A DNA stretch of 35,459 bases from CAZEDK01 sp964511025 (lineage in GTDB: Bacteria; Patescibacteriota; Gracilibacteria; UBA1369; GWF2-33-10). Within the stretch, counting starts at the first letter, position 1. The number at the start of each line of letters is the position of its first letter. The position numbers and the translations under genes were made by a program. Positions 13,973 through 22,811 of the stretch are shown here, piece after piece. Where the stretch lies: NCBI GenBank assembly GCA_964511025.1, contig CAZEDK010000014.1, forward strand, positions 1 through 35,459, in the 5' to 3' direction. Below the pieces are notes generated by a model that made no database searches, was not told where the DNA came from, and saw nothing but the letters and a program-made list of their open reading frames with translations.

Positions 13973-15304
13973 ATGAAAAAATTCCCATACATTTTACTTT
14001 TTGCATTTATCCTCTCTTTCATTATTTCATTAAATCATAATTTCAGACCCACAACATTTGCAACATTCTCAGATCTCATTGATAACCATCAAAACAAAGC
14101 TGCAATTGAATACTTAAGCCAAAAAGGCATAATAGAAGGATATAGTGACGGCACTGTAAAACCAGACCAACTTATAAACAGAGCAGAATCGCTAAAAGTA
14201 ATATTGGAAGGTGTATCAAAATTAGGCATAACATTAGATGCAGCGAACTCTTCAGAAATAAATCTCATTGATGTAAAAGAATCAGACTGGTTCTATGCGT
14301 ACGTCATCGCAGGAATCGAAACCGGATTAATACAAGGATATGAGGACAATACATTCCAAGGGACAAAAAACATAAATCTTGCTGAAGCTTTGAAAATAAT
14401 TTTCAAAGCTTTCAAAATTGACAGCACTAATACTGAATTTCAAAATTGGTATGATCCTTACATACTAGGAAGTCTTGATCGCAGATTAATAGAATTAGAA
14501 ACTGACGGACAAAGTCATCCCGAAAAAGAATTATCACGTGGTGATTTATTTGAAATCATTTATAGGTTAATTTATATACGTGAAAATCAAGAAGGACTTT
14601 TTGATATTTCACTAAACTGGCAAAAACTTTCAATGCCAAAATTAAATTTTGAACTTAAATATCCATTTAGCTGGACACTGCAAGAAGATGAAAATGAGAT
14701 TGTTATTTGGCATCAAGACACAAGCAATAATCAAATTTATTATTTTGCAGACAGTCCGCTTTCCGCATACATCAAATTTACTTTGGATAAAAATGAAGCA
14801 GATTTAAGTGCGGATACAATATTTAATAGCCTTTTAAATGAATATTGTATTGATAACTGCACACAAAATTTAAATCTCGACATTCCAACTTTTACAAAAA
14901 CAGATACCGATGATAAATGGTTCAATCAAGAACAATACTTATACCTTCCAAATCACAAAGTTTTGATATTAACAATTGAGTTTGGAAAAAACAAACTTGA
15001 ACAACAATTTCTGGAAGAAATTAATTCCATCGTCGGATCTCTTAAGTATATAGAAAACACTGAAACAAATGCTGACATGGAAGATATTTTGTCAAAAGCT
15101 TATGCAAGCATTCAAATAGATGGACAAGGTATGACAACGCTTAATTTATTTACAGATGCGATAGTAATACTGACCGACACAATTGGAGTTGGTGCCGGAC
15201 CTGTTGATTATTATTACAGCGAAGCAGCAAATATAACTCTCAAATATCTACGAGAATATGACACTATTTTAGATATTGAAAATGGCAAAACTACTAATTT
15301 TTGA
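13973..15304 (+). CDS. SLH-domain surface protein with a PsbP-like C-terminal domain
   Basis: 443 residues. The signal peptide is MKKFPYILLFAFILSFIISL. Two clear S-layer homology repeats follow: about residues 35-75 (YLSQKGIIEGYSDGTVKP with NRAE) and 95-140 (WFYAYVIAGIETGLIQGY with NLAEALKII). A third, weaker one lies near 160-205 (WYDPYILGSLDRRLIE, LSRGDLFEIIYRLI). SLH repeats bind cell-wall polymers. Residues about 215-345 (FELKYPFSWTLQ ... INSIVGSLKYIE) resemble the domain in the lipoprotein at 8383. The last 90 residues are unassigned. It starts 14 nt after the PEP carboxylase stop and ends in TGA. Probably anchored at the cell surface; ligand unknown. Confidence 0.87.
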   Translation: MKKFPYILLFAFILSFIISLNHNFRPTTFATFSDLIDNHQNKAAIEYLSQKGIIEGYSDGTVKPDQLINRAESLKVILEGVSKLGITLDAANSSEINLIDVKESDWFYAYVIAGIETGLIQGYEDNTFQGTKNINLAEALKIIFKAFKIDSTNTEFQNWYDPYILGSLDRRLIELETDGQSHPEKELSRGDLFEIIYRLIYIRENQEGLFDISLNWQKLSMPKLNFELKYPFSWTLQEDENEIVIWHQDTSNNQIYYFADSPLSAYIKFTLDKNEADLSADTIFNSLLNEYCIDNCTQNLNLDIPTFTKTDTDDKWFNQEQYLYLPNHKVLILTIEFGKNKLEQQFLEEINSIVGSLKYIENTETNADMEDILSKAYASIQIDGQGMTTLNLFTDAIVILTDTIGVGAGPVDYYYSEAANITLKYLREYDTILDIENGKTTNF

Positions 15305-15390
15305 AAAACAATTGGAGTTTTTTGCAAACTTTCTATAGACAGACAAGAAATCTGTATATACAATAACAGCAAATATTTAACCCACGTAAT

Positions 15391-15609
15391 ATGAAGAAAA
15401 TTGCATTTTCTTTACTAATGCTTGCTCTTATGTTAGGCAGCATTGGTTGCAAAGCTCCAGAAGCTACTGAAGAAACAGTAACTCCACCTGCAGCTGAGGA
15501 AACAGTAACTCCTACTCCTGAAACTATCCCAACTGAAGCTCCTGCAGCGTTGGAAGAAGCAGTTGAAGAAACAGCTCCTACAACTGAAACTACTGAGGTA
15601 CAAGAATAG
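15391..15609 (+). CDS. Small Pro/Thr/Glu-rich lipoprotein
   Basis: 72 residues. The lipoprotein signal peptide MKKIAFSLLMLALMLGSIGC ends at the lipidated Cys at residue 20. The rest is low complexity, rich in Glu, Thr, Pro and Ala with recurring EETVTP and TETTE segments, presumably an extended surface tether. Unusual acidic composition and repeated CTGAAGAAAC-like codon runs suggest growth by slippage. Function unknown. An inverted repeat follows the stop (15626-15667). Confidence 0.75.
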   Translation: MKKIAFSLLMLALMLGSIGCKAPEATEETVTPPAAEETVTPTPETIPTEAPAALEEAVEETAPTTETTEVQE

Positions 15610-15625
15610 TTTAGTTGACAATTTG

Positions 15626-15667
15626 CAGTTAACAGTCAGTAATTTTTATAATTGCTACTGTTAACTG
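15626..15667. repeat. Inverted repeat with traces of 7-bp periodicity
   Basis: Perfect 11-bp arms CAGTTAACAGT (15626-15636) and ACTGTTAACTG (15657-15667) around a 20-nt AT-rich loop. The left side shows a loose heptad register (AGTTGAC, AATTTGC, AGTTAAC, AGTCAGT from 15613). It could end transcription of the lipoprotein gene, although no T-run follows the stem; equally it may be a decayed member of the heptad family. Confidence 0.55.
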
Positions 15668-15688
15668 AATATTGTTTATTATCATTAT

Positions 15689-16789
15689 ATGGACTATTAC
15701 CAAGCGTCACTTGATTTACATGAAAAATTCAAAGGCAAGCTAGAACTCAAATTAAAAGTTCCATTAGAATCAAGAGACGACCTCTCTACAGCATACACTC
15801 CAGGAGTGGCTGAACCATGCAGAAAAATCGCACAAAATCCTGAAGATGTTTACAAATATACTGAAAAAGGCAATTTTGTTGCCGTAGTAACAGATGGTTC
15901 TGCGGTACTTGGATTAGGAAATATAGGACCTTACGCCGGTTATCCAGTCATGTCAGGGAAATGTTGTTTGTTTAAAAGATTTGCAAATGTTGACGCAGTA
16001 CCCATTTGTCTCGACACGCAAGATACTGAAGAAATTATTCAGATTGTCAAAGCTATTGCCCCAACTTTTGGAGGTATAAATTTGGAAGATATTTCTGCTC
16101 CACGATGTTTTGAGATAGAAAGAAGATTAAAAGAAGAATTGAATATTCCTGTATTTCATGATGACCAACATGGTACTGCTATAATCGTTCTCGCTGGTCT
16201 AATAAACGCATTAAAAGTAACAGGTAAAAATTTTAAAGATTCCACTGCGGCTTTTTCAGGGGCTGGCGCCGCTGGTATTGCCGTGGCAAAAATACTTCTC
16301 AAATTTGGCATCAAAGATATCATTTTGTGCGATAGTCAAGGAATAATTTATACAGGCAGAGATAATCTAAATACAGAAAAACNNNNNNNNNNNNNNNNNN
16401 NNNNNNNNNNNNNNNNNNNNNNNNNNNNNNNNNNNNNNNNNNNNNNNNNNNNNNNNNNNNNNNNNNNNNNNNNAAAAGCAATAGTGTTTGCGCTCGCCAA
16501 TCCTACCCCTGAAATCATGCCTGAATTGGCAAAAGAAGGTGGTGCGGCGATAATTGCTACAGGCAGATCAGATTATCCTAACCAAATCAATAACGTACTG
16601 GCTTTCCCGGGAGTATTTCGTGGCGTCTTGGACATAAGAGCAAAGAAAATCACTGACGAAATGAAAATAGCTGCGGCAGTTGCAATTGCATCCATGGTCA
16701 CAAATCCAAGCGCAGATAGAATTATACCATATGCTTTTGAAGATGGAATTGCGGAAACAGTAGCGAACTCAGTCAAAAATTGTTTATAA
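15689..16789 (+). CDS. NAD(P)-dependent malic enzyme, interrupted by an assembly gap
   Basis: Oxidative decarboxylation of malate to pyruvate. Motifs: AYTPGVAEPC, VTDGSAVLGLGNIGPYAGYPVMSGK, GGINLEDISAPRCFEIE, VFHDDQHGTAIIVLAG (catalytic region), FSGAGAAGIAVAKILL (NAD(P)-binding Gly-rich loop) and VFALANPTPEI. Positions 16383-16473 are 91 N. The frame is continuous across them as given, though the number of missing residues is uncertain. The short bacterial type (no phosphotransacetylase fusion). Its stop is 10 nt before yebC. With the PEP carboxylase upstream it can cycle C4 acids to pyruvate; no malate dehydrogenase is in the window. Confidence 0.92.
   Translation: MDYYQASLDLHEKFKGKLELKLKVPLESRDDLSTAYTPGVAEPCRKIAQNPEDVYKYTEKGNFVAVVTDGSAVLGLGNIGPYAGYPVMSGKCCLFKRFANVDAVPICLDTQDTEEIIQIVKAIAPTFGGINLEDISAPRCFEIERRLKEELNIPVFHDDQHGTAIIVLAGLINALKVTGKNFKDSTAAFSGAGAAGIAVAKILLKFGIKDIILCDSQGIIYTGRDNLNTEKXXXXXXXXXXXXXXXXXXXXXXXXXXXXXXXKAIVFALANPTPEIMPELAKEGGAAIIATGRSDYPNQINNVLAFPGVFRGVLDIRAKKITDEMKIAAAVAIASMVTNPSADRIIPYAFEDGIAETVANSVKNCL
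16383..16473. other. Assembly gap (91 N) inside the malic enzyme gene
   Basis: A run of 91 N between codons for NLNTEK and KAIVFALANP. It falls in the NAD(P)-binding domain. Confidence 1.
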
Positions 16790-16799
16790 TCCCTACCCT

Positions 16800-17534
16800 A
16801 TGTCAGGTCACAGTAAATGGGCAACGATAAAACACAAGAAAGCTGCGACAGATGCAAAAAAAGGTAAATTTTTCAGCAAACATTCAAAATTAATTACAAT
16901 AGCAGCAAAAGGTGGTGGCGATCCTATAATGAATGCGTCATTAAGACTTGCGATAGACAATGCTAAGAAAGACAATATGCCTAATGGCAACATTGAAAAA
17001 GCTATAAAAAAAGGCACAGGCGAAGATAAGGAATCAAGTGTTATTGAAGAAGTTGTTTACGAAGGATTTGGACCTGCCGGCACTGCTCTTATGATCGAGT
17101 GTCTAACTGATAATAAAAACAGGACTCTAACTAATATAAAAATAATTTTAAACAAAAAAGGCGGTAATATGGGTTCAGCAGGAACTGTTGCTTGGATGTT
17201 TGAAAGAAAAGGTGTGATTGCGATAAAAAAACAAAAAAATAATGATGAATTAGAGCTGATTGCAATTGAAGCAGAGGCAGACGATATAGAAATTAATGAA
17301 GATCATGCGACAATATACACAAAAATGGATGAATTCATGCAAGTTAAATCAAATTTAGAAAATACAGGGCTTGAAATAGAAAAAGCTTCTCTTCAATATA
17401 TCGCCAAAGAAGACATCAAAATTAGTTCAAAAGATGACAGCGAAAAAATAATCAATCTAATTGAAGCCTTGGAAGATGATGAGGATGTTTCAGAAGTATT
17501 TAGCAATTTCGATATTGATGAATCATTACTTTAA
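16800..17534 (+). CDS. yebC: YebC/PmpR-family protein (TACO1-like)
   Basis: 244 residues, normal length. The N-terminus MSGHSKWATIKHKKAATDAKKGK and NMPNGNIEKAIKKGTGE are diagnostic, with YEGFGPAGTALMIECLTDNKNRT and the Gly-rich GGNMGSAGTVAWMF following. Family members were long described as transcriptional regulators; more recent work assigns some of them a role in translation of polyproline-type stalling sequences. It follows malic enzyme by 10 nt. Its stop overlaps the stop of the convergent DHH phosphoesterase gene by 4 bp. Confidence 0.95.
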   Translation: MSGHSKWATIKHKKAATDAKKGKFFSKHSKLITIAAKGGGDPIMNASLRLAIDNAKKDNMPNGNIEKAIKKGTGEDKESSVIEEVVYEGFGPAGTALMIECLTDNKNRTLTNIKIILNKKGGNMGSAGTVAWMFERKGVIAIKKQKNNDELELIAIEAEADDIEINEDHATIYTKMDEFMQVKSNLENTGLEIEKASLQYIAKEDIKISSKDDSEKIINLIEALEDDEDVSEVFSNFDIDESLL

Positions 17535-18949
17535 GAATCATCAAATTCATAGTATTTTTTCAAATCAACTACTTGACCTTCCTTTAATTCATTTAATGTT
17601 GAGTCTTTCTCTTTTTTTCCAATGTTTTTCTCAGTCAAACTGGCAACTTGTGGCATAAGTTTTTTTTCTGAAATCAAAAACTGCAATGCCATCTCTTTGA
17701 TATCTTGCTCGCTTAAATCATAACGTTGTCCATTAATCTCAATAGATAGTTTTTGAATTTTTTCCGGAGCTTGTTTTTTTTGCTGATCTGAAATATTTAA
17801 TTGCAAAGATAAATCATTCCTTATACTATCCAAAATATATTTTTCCGCGTCCGCAAAAATCCCTTCATATTGATATCGAAAACCTGCCGCTCGAATATGT
17901 CCACCGCCATTAAAAACTTGCGCAATTCGGCTAACATCAACAGTATCCGTAGTAGATCTGAGACTACCTGATATCAATCCTTCTTCTTTTTCTTTTAACA
18001 ACAAAGCAACAAGAGTTCCTGGAACATTAGTAAGCAATTCATCTATTATTCCTTCAGCATGATCCAAATTTGCATCGCATTTTTTCAAATCATCCTGAGT
18101 TACAGAAGACCAAGCAATTTTGTATGTTGGATCAAATTGTAAGTTATTTAATGTATTTCCCCATAATTTCAACTGAGCCAAAGGTTTTGTTTTATAAAAA
18201 TTCTTAATAATTTCCTGCTGTCTCGCGCCTTTCGCAAGAAATTTACTAGCAGTTTTAAAAGCTTCAGGACTGACATTTGAGTGTACAAAACTACCAGTAT
18301 CTGAAATAAGCCCAGCGAGTAACAATGTCGCAATATCAGCATCAATCAAATCTTGCGCACCCTGCAAATCTTCCAAAATAGGATAAAGAAGTTGAGTTGT
18401 AGAAGCGGCACTAGGGTCAACATAATTAATATCACCAAATAAACCGTTACTCTTGTGATGATCTATATTGATCACAGTTAGTTTGTCAAACAATTCTGAA
18501 TAATCTGTATGTACCTTCCCTAATTGATGCCTATCGCCCGTATCAACAGTTATCATAAGATCAAAAGGCAAATCTCCTGAATGTATTGCAACTTTTGAAA
18601 CATCAAGTTTACCTTTCAATGGACTTAAAATAATTTGCAATTTACCATTGTTTATTTCATATTTCAGATTACCTACTTCATTATTTGCACAATCAACTTC
18701 AAAAATAAGATCATTTTGAAGGTCAAGACTATCTTTTATTTCTTTGACACAAGGCAAAAATTCAAATTCTTCTGAAATAAGCGAAGGCGCAACAACAGTA
18801 ACTTCTTTACCAAGCTTCTTAAGCATAATATACAGGGCGCCGGCACTACCCACCGAATCGCCATCAGGACCGGATGCCGCAATCAAAACATGATTGCTTT
18901 TTTTCAAAAGCTCAACAATACGCACCCTTAATTCTATCAAATTTTCCAT
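17531..18949 (-). CDS. DHH/DHHA1 phosphoesterase (NrnA-like) with an altered motif I and a C-terminal extension
   Basis: 472 residues. DHH domain: GPDGDSVGSAGALY (motif I), VTVDTGDRHQLG, NIDHHKSNGLFGDINYVDPSAAST (DHH motif), and LLAGLISDTGSF. DHHA1 domain about 300-370 with FNGGGHIRAAGFRY. NrnA-type members degrade short oligonucleotides or pAp. The usual motif I is H-x-x-P-D-G-D; here the residue three before Pro-Asp-Gly-Asp is Ala (AASGPDGD), so a metal-ligand His is missing. About 100 residues after DHHA1 are extra (helical, Lys/Glu-rich), unlike the roughly 320-residue norm. A consensus-like promoter lies upstream. Confidence 0.85.
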   Translation of the reverse strand: MENLIELRVRIVELLKKSNHVLIAASGPDGDSVGSAGALYIMLKKLGKEVTVVAPSLISEEFEFLPCVKEIKDSLDLQNDLIFEVDCANNEVGNLKYEINNGKLQIILSPLKGKLDVSKVAIHSGDLPFDLMITVDTGDRHQLGKVHTDYSELFDKLTVINIDHHKSNGLFGDINYVDPSAASTTQLLYPILEDLQGAQDLIDADIATLLLAGLISDTGSFVHSNVSPEAFKTASKFLAKGARQQEIIKNFYKTKPLAQLKLWGNTLNNLQFDPTYKIAWSSVTQDDLKKCDANLDHAEGIIDELLTNVPGTLVALLLKEKEEGLISGSLRSTTDTVDVSRIAQVFNGGGHIRAAGFRYQYEGIFADAEKYILDSIRNDLSLQLNISDQQKKQAPEKIQKLSIEINGQRYDLSEQDIKEMALQFLISEKKLMPQVASLTEKNIGKKEKDSTLNELKEGQVVDLKKYYEFDDS

Positions 18950-18972
18950 TATAATTTTTTAAACATTACGGT

Positions 18973-19001
18973 ATCATAACACGTACAGTCTATTTTGTCA
19001 A
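18973..19001 (-). promoter_or_regulatory. Near-consensus sigma70 promoter for the DHH phosphoesterase gene
   Basis: Minus strand TTGACA (19001-18996, consensus), exactly 17-nt spacer, TATGAT (18978-18973), 23 nt before the ATG at 18949. Confidence 0.8.
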
Positions 19002-19055
19002 GGGTTCATTTCGTAACTGCTCACTGATTTTCTAACTTAATTAACTTTATCGTTT

Positions 19056-19085
19056 GTCGTCCTCGCAAAGGCGGGGATCCAGTAG
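19056..19085. repeat. Short GC-rich palindromic intergenic repeat
   Basis: CCTCGC-AAAG-GCGGGG forms a six-pair hairpin (one G-U) followed by ATCCAGTA. It resembles the widespread repeat of the form GTCATTCCCGCGAAAGCGGGAATCCAG seen in many bacterial genomes, which reads through as VIPAKAGIQ-like peptides when inside genes. It lies between the promoter of the DHH gene and the 3' end of the FG-GAP gene. Confidence 0.6.
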
Positions 19086-19115
19086 GCTAAACTTGTTTGT
19101 ATTTCAACTTAAAAC

Positions 19116-21027
19116 TCATTTTCTTTTTCTCTCTAACACGTTTAAATCGATTGTTGTGACATGCCTACTAGGAGATTGAGAACCTATTTGTCTTGCTTCA
19201 GTGGCACTATTCTCTGTAATCGAATAATAAGGAACACCGTCAAATCCTACAAACACATTTCCAGACTGAGGAGCGCCATCATTCCATTCACTATAGCTAC
19301 AATCAACTATTTTATTGGTTTCATCTACAGATTGAACAGCCCATCCATTTGCAGCATAATCATTATAATCGACAGAATAACCGATGAAGCTTCCATCATA
19401 CATTGCTACAATATTAGATCCATACAATAATGCATCACCAAAACCATCATTATTTAAATCTCCACTACCACTACAGTCACCTTCACCAAAATTTACACTC
19501 AAGGGGTCTAAACCTTCATCCAGATAAGGCGGCAAATCAAGCGCAGTGTCCAAATTCACATAATACGATGAATCATCCAAAGAACCAGCATCAAAAGTCG
19601 CAACTCTGCCATCAAATCCGTCAACAGGACTCACAGAAAATGTTAGCACACCAGGCTCAACAACTTTTACCGAACTAAAAACGTCAATATCATCACCAAC
19701 AAATTCATGAGTAGGCTGATTCCAATTCATCGTAGTCAAATCACCCTCGAAATACAATACGTGACCAAAACTACCAGGGACGACATTATCATCTCCCATC
19801 ACAAAATATCCAAGTGATTCATCTCCTTTAAGATCTCCAATTTCAGGTAATTTATCATAAGGAAATTCTGTCTGCGTATAATTCGTACTTACCGGACCAT
19901 TAACTGTACCAGGATAAACATAAAGTTGTTGATTACCAGTCACTACAAGATCTAAATATGAATCACCAGTAAGCTCCACCCCAAAAACACTACTACCAAA
20001 AGCTGTATCACCTGATCCTTCTCCAAATTTTGTTGACCTGGTCGAAGTATAGCTAGTAGTTAGCTGCCATAAATAAACAACAGATTCTCCATTGCGGCCA
20101 ACTGCAGCAAGTATATCATCATTTGCCTGCTTATCACCAGGATTCATATCACCTACAGAAACTATACCGGCACCTTCATAATTTACTGTTGTGCCAGTTA
20201 TATCCAGTCTATTTCCTGTACCATTAACATCAAAAATTGAAACAGCGCCATCAAACTCATTTTGTGCTGCCATCACTCCCTTTCTTCCCATAGTAACCCA
20301 TACCACATTATCAACCGGCAAACGATCTAAATCTGTAGCTAACGTAACAGTAACAGCAATAGGAGGCTCTGGCGTTGGACTTGGTGTAAGAGCAGGGGTT
20401 CCTGTTGTACCATCTGTTGGTGTTCCTCCTGGACTTGTNNNNNNNNNNNNNNNNNNNNNNNNNNNNNNNNNNNNNNNNNNNNNNNNNNNNNNNNNNNNNN
20501 NNNNNNNNNNNNNNNNNNNNNNNNNNNNNNNNNNNNNNATCATCGTCTCCTGGACTTGTATCATCGTCTCCTGGACTTGTATCATCGTCTCCTGGACTTG
20601 TATCATCGTCTCCTCCTGTTTCATCGTCATCATCTCCTTCCGGTGTTCCTGTCGTTTGACTTGCATCATCATCTCCAGATTCAGTAGGCTCTGCCTGTGT
20701 ACCAGTTGGACTTGGACTTGGACTTGGGCTTGCAGGCGTGTCAGTTGGACTTGCTTGTGTTGGCACGCCTGTTCCTACTGGCGTTCCTGTCGTTTGACTT
20801 AAATCATCATCTCCTGGATTAGGCGTAGGACTTTCACAACCGCTTAGACAGGTCTGATCTTCATCATCACCACCACAAGCAGCAATCCCACCAGATAACA
20901 TTAGTAAAAGTGCAGTACGAGAAACAGCACCCAAAAGTGATTTTGGTAATGCAAGAGCTCGAAAAGACATTTTATTTCCAGTTTTTCCACAACCAACTCC
21001 TCGCGCAGTATTCAATGAATTTTTCAT
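19116..21027 (-). CDS. FG-GAP repeat lipoprotein with a Thr-Ser-Pro-Gly-Asp tract, split by an assembly gap
   Basis: One gene whose frame is broken only by a 100-N gap (20439-20538), so the true length is unknown. N-terminal export signal with lipobox-like LSGGIAAC (Cys near residue 51 from the ATG at 21027; an internal ATG near residue 20 is possible), then GGDDEDQTC and a low-complexity linker of Thr, Pro, Ser and Asp with TSPGDDD repeated. After the gap comes TGTPALTPSP, then a beta-propeller of FG-GAP/VCBS type: VGDMNPGDKQANDDIL, ELTGDSYLDLVV, IGDLKGDESLGY, and GDLNNDGFGDALL with a canonical Ca-binding D-x-N-x-D-G-x-x-D loop. Probably a surface-anchored calcium-stabilised adhesion or binding protein. 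It ends RKRK. Confidence 0.8.
20428..20614 (-). repeat. 21-bp tandem repeat (TSPGDDD) spanning the 100-N gap
   Basis: Right of the gap, the 21-bp unit ATCATCGTCTCCTGGACTTGT occurs three times in succession (20539-20601) plus 13 bp of a fourth; left of the gap CCTGGACTTGT (20428-20438) is the tail of a further unit. On the coding strand each unit encodes TSPGDDD. The gap evidently represents unresolved copies of this repeat. Confidence 0.85.
20439..20538. other. Assembly gap (100 N)
   Basis: Exactly 100 N, the conventional size for a gap of unknown length, inside a tandem repeat. The coding frame differs on its two sides, so the length is not calibrated. Confidence 1.
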
Positions 21028-21062
21028 AAAATTAATATTAGACCCAAATAAAAAAGGAGTTG

Positions 21063-21092
21063 ATTATAACCTAAAATCTGTCAAAAAAGCAA
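21063..21092 (-). promoter_or_regulatory. Candidate promoter for the FG-GAP lipoprotein gene
   Basis: Minus strand TTGCTT (21092-21087), 18-nt spacer, consensus TATAAT (21068-21063), 35 nt before the ATG at 21027. It fills the space after the recJ stop codon. Confidence 0.45.
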
Positions 21093-21112
21093 TCAAAAAT
21101 TTTCAAAAAACT

Positions 21113-22810
21113 TTAACAAATCTCAAAATCCAATACATTTAACTGCAAATTCGTATAATCATTCCATACATTTTTTTCTAAATTGAAAACAATATCGATT
21201 TTTTCCTTATTTGCAATTTCCCTTGCAAAAGCGCCAAAATTAAACGCGACAGCTCTAAAAATTGAGCTGTCTGCAAGTTGACAATCAAAAGCAAGATGTT
21301 TGCTCTCTTTGCCTATTGTTCGCAGATTCAATGGTTTGATACGTTTAAGCACAAAATTAGGCTTAGGGTTCCCTACCCCAAAAGGCGCAAAACTTTCCAA
21401 AAGAGAAATAGTATCAAAATTGATATCATTATGAAAAATTTCCGCATCTATATTCATAACAGATCTCATATCTTGACCGGCAAGACTCTCAGAATAGTTT
21501 TTCAAAGAATTTGTGAAATTTGCCAAATTCTCCTTCTTCAAACTAAATCCGGCAGCTTGTTTGTGTCCACCAAAATGATCTAAAAATTCAGAAGAAAACT
21601 TGATAGCTTCAAAAACATTAAAAAAATCAGGACATCTTGCGCTACCAATCAAAACATCTCCCCTATCTTCCATAACAAAAGCAGGTTTACCATATTTTTC
21701 AGAAATTTTACCTGCAATTAATCCGACTATACCGGATATCCATTCGCTGTGATGAGCTATACAAATAGAATCATTTTTCAAAGAATCTTTATAAATTAAT
21801 TCAAGATCTTGCAAAGCTTTTGTTGTAATAACTTGTCTGCGTCGATTCAATTGTTCAAGCTCTTGAACCAAAATTTCCGCTTTCCCTCCCTCATCAATCA
21901 AAGCTTGAAGAGCAAAATACGGATCAGCAATTCTACCTGCGGCATTAATTCTAGGACCGATATGAAAACCTATATAATCACTGTTATGTATCATCGCTTT
22001 TGGCTGTCTCGGCAAAACATCAGGTATTCCAACATGTTTTCTAAGCAAACTTAAACCCCTCCATCTGCTTTCATGAAGTTTTTCCAATCCCCTTTTGACT
22101 ATAAATCTATTTTCAGATGTCAAAGATGTACAGTCAGCAACAGTGCCAAGAGAAGCTAAATCAAAGAGATCATCTATAAATTTTTCGAATTTTTCATCAT
22201 TATAAATTCGTAAAAGCGCTTTTGCTAATTTGAAAGCAACTCCACTCCCGGACAAATCTTTGAAAGGATAATCGCAACCTTCTTGTTTCGGATGTATTAC
22301 TGCATAAGCATTATGCGGAAAATTTTCAGGGATCGTATGATGATCGGTAACAATGACATCTATACCAAGAGATGCCGCTAAATCTATTTGTTCTTTGCAA
22401 GCTATGCCATTATCTACAGTAATAATCAATTTTACCCCCAACTTCGCTAATTCTTCAACAAAATGATTTTGCAAACCATAACCATCTTTGAATCTGTTAG
22501 GAAGTCGATAAGAAACTTTCGCATTGAGTTCACGCAATGTCAAAATCAACAAAGCACTTCCTGAAATTCCATCAACATCATAATCACCAAAAACCACGAT
22601 TTTTTCATCATTTTCTATAGCTTTTTTAAGTCTATCAACTGCAATATCCATATCTTTCAAAAGATAGGGATCATAAAACACGTAATCATCGCTAAAAAAT
22701 TTGTCTATCGCTTCCTCCGAAAGAATTCCGCGATTTTTCAAAAGCTTAGTTTTTAAATCTAAACTTTTATCCTCACATATTATTTGCCATCTTTTATTTA
22801 ACAAAGACAT
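21113..22810 (-). CDS. recJ: RecJ: single-stranded-DNA-specific 5'-3' exonuclease
   Basis: 565 residues from the ATG at 22810 (MSLLNKRWQII). The frame extends upstream but overlaps mazG there. DHH core motifs: VVFGDYDVDGISGSALL, ITVDNGI, VIVTDHHTIPEN, SLGTVADCTSLTSENR; then NAAGRIADP and the DHHA1 part SGIVGLIAGKISEKYGKPAF with FGGHKQAAGFSL (Gly-Gly-His). An OB-like C-terminal domain follows (FAPFGVGNPKPNF ... LAFDCQLA). Acts in recombination and mismatch repair. Its ATG is one base after the mazG stop, so the genes are coupled. Confidence 0.95.
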   Translation of the reverse strand: MSLLNKRWQIICEDKSLDLKTKLLKNRGILSEEAIDKFFSDDYVFYDPYLLKDMDIAVDRLKKAIENDEKIVVFGDYDVDGISGSALLILTLRELNAKVSYRLPNRFKDGYGLQNHFVEELAKLGVKLIITVDNGIACKEQIDLAASLGIDVIVTDHHTIPENFPHNAYAVIHPKQEGCDYPFKDLSGSGVAFKLAKALLRIYNDEKFEKFIDDLFDLASLGTVADCTSLTSENRFIVKRGLEKLHESRWRGLSLLRKHVGIPDVLPRQPKAMIHNSDYIGFHIGPRINAAGRIADPYFALQALIDEGGKAEILVQELEQLNRRRQVITTKALQDLELIYKDSLKNDSICIAHHSEWISGIVGLIAGKISEKYGKPAFVMEDRGDVLIGSARCPDFFNVFEAIKFSSEFLDHFGGHKQAAGFSLKKENLANFTNSLKNYSESLAGQDMRSVMNIDAEIFHNDINFDTISLLESFAPFGVGNPKPNFVLKRIKPLNLRTIGKESKHLAFDCQLADSSIFRAVAFNFGAFAREIANKEKIDIVFNLEKNVWNDYTNLQLNVLDFEIC

Positions 22811-22811
22811 T

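Noticed and set aside
19161..19678. Plus-strand open frames opposite the FG-GAP gene
   Set aside because: They are His/Ile-rich reverse readings of the FG-GAP coding sequence with no family features.
19116..21027. Two separate genes on either side of the 100-N gap
   Set aside because: The frames differ only because the gap length is arbitrary. The same 21-bp repeat occurs on both sides and the lipoprotein signal and FG-GAP domain complement each other.
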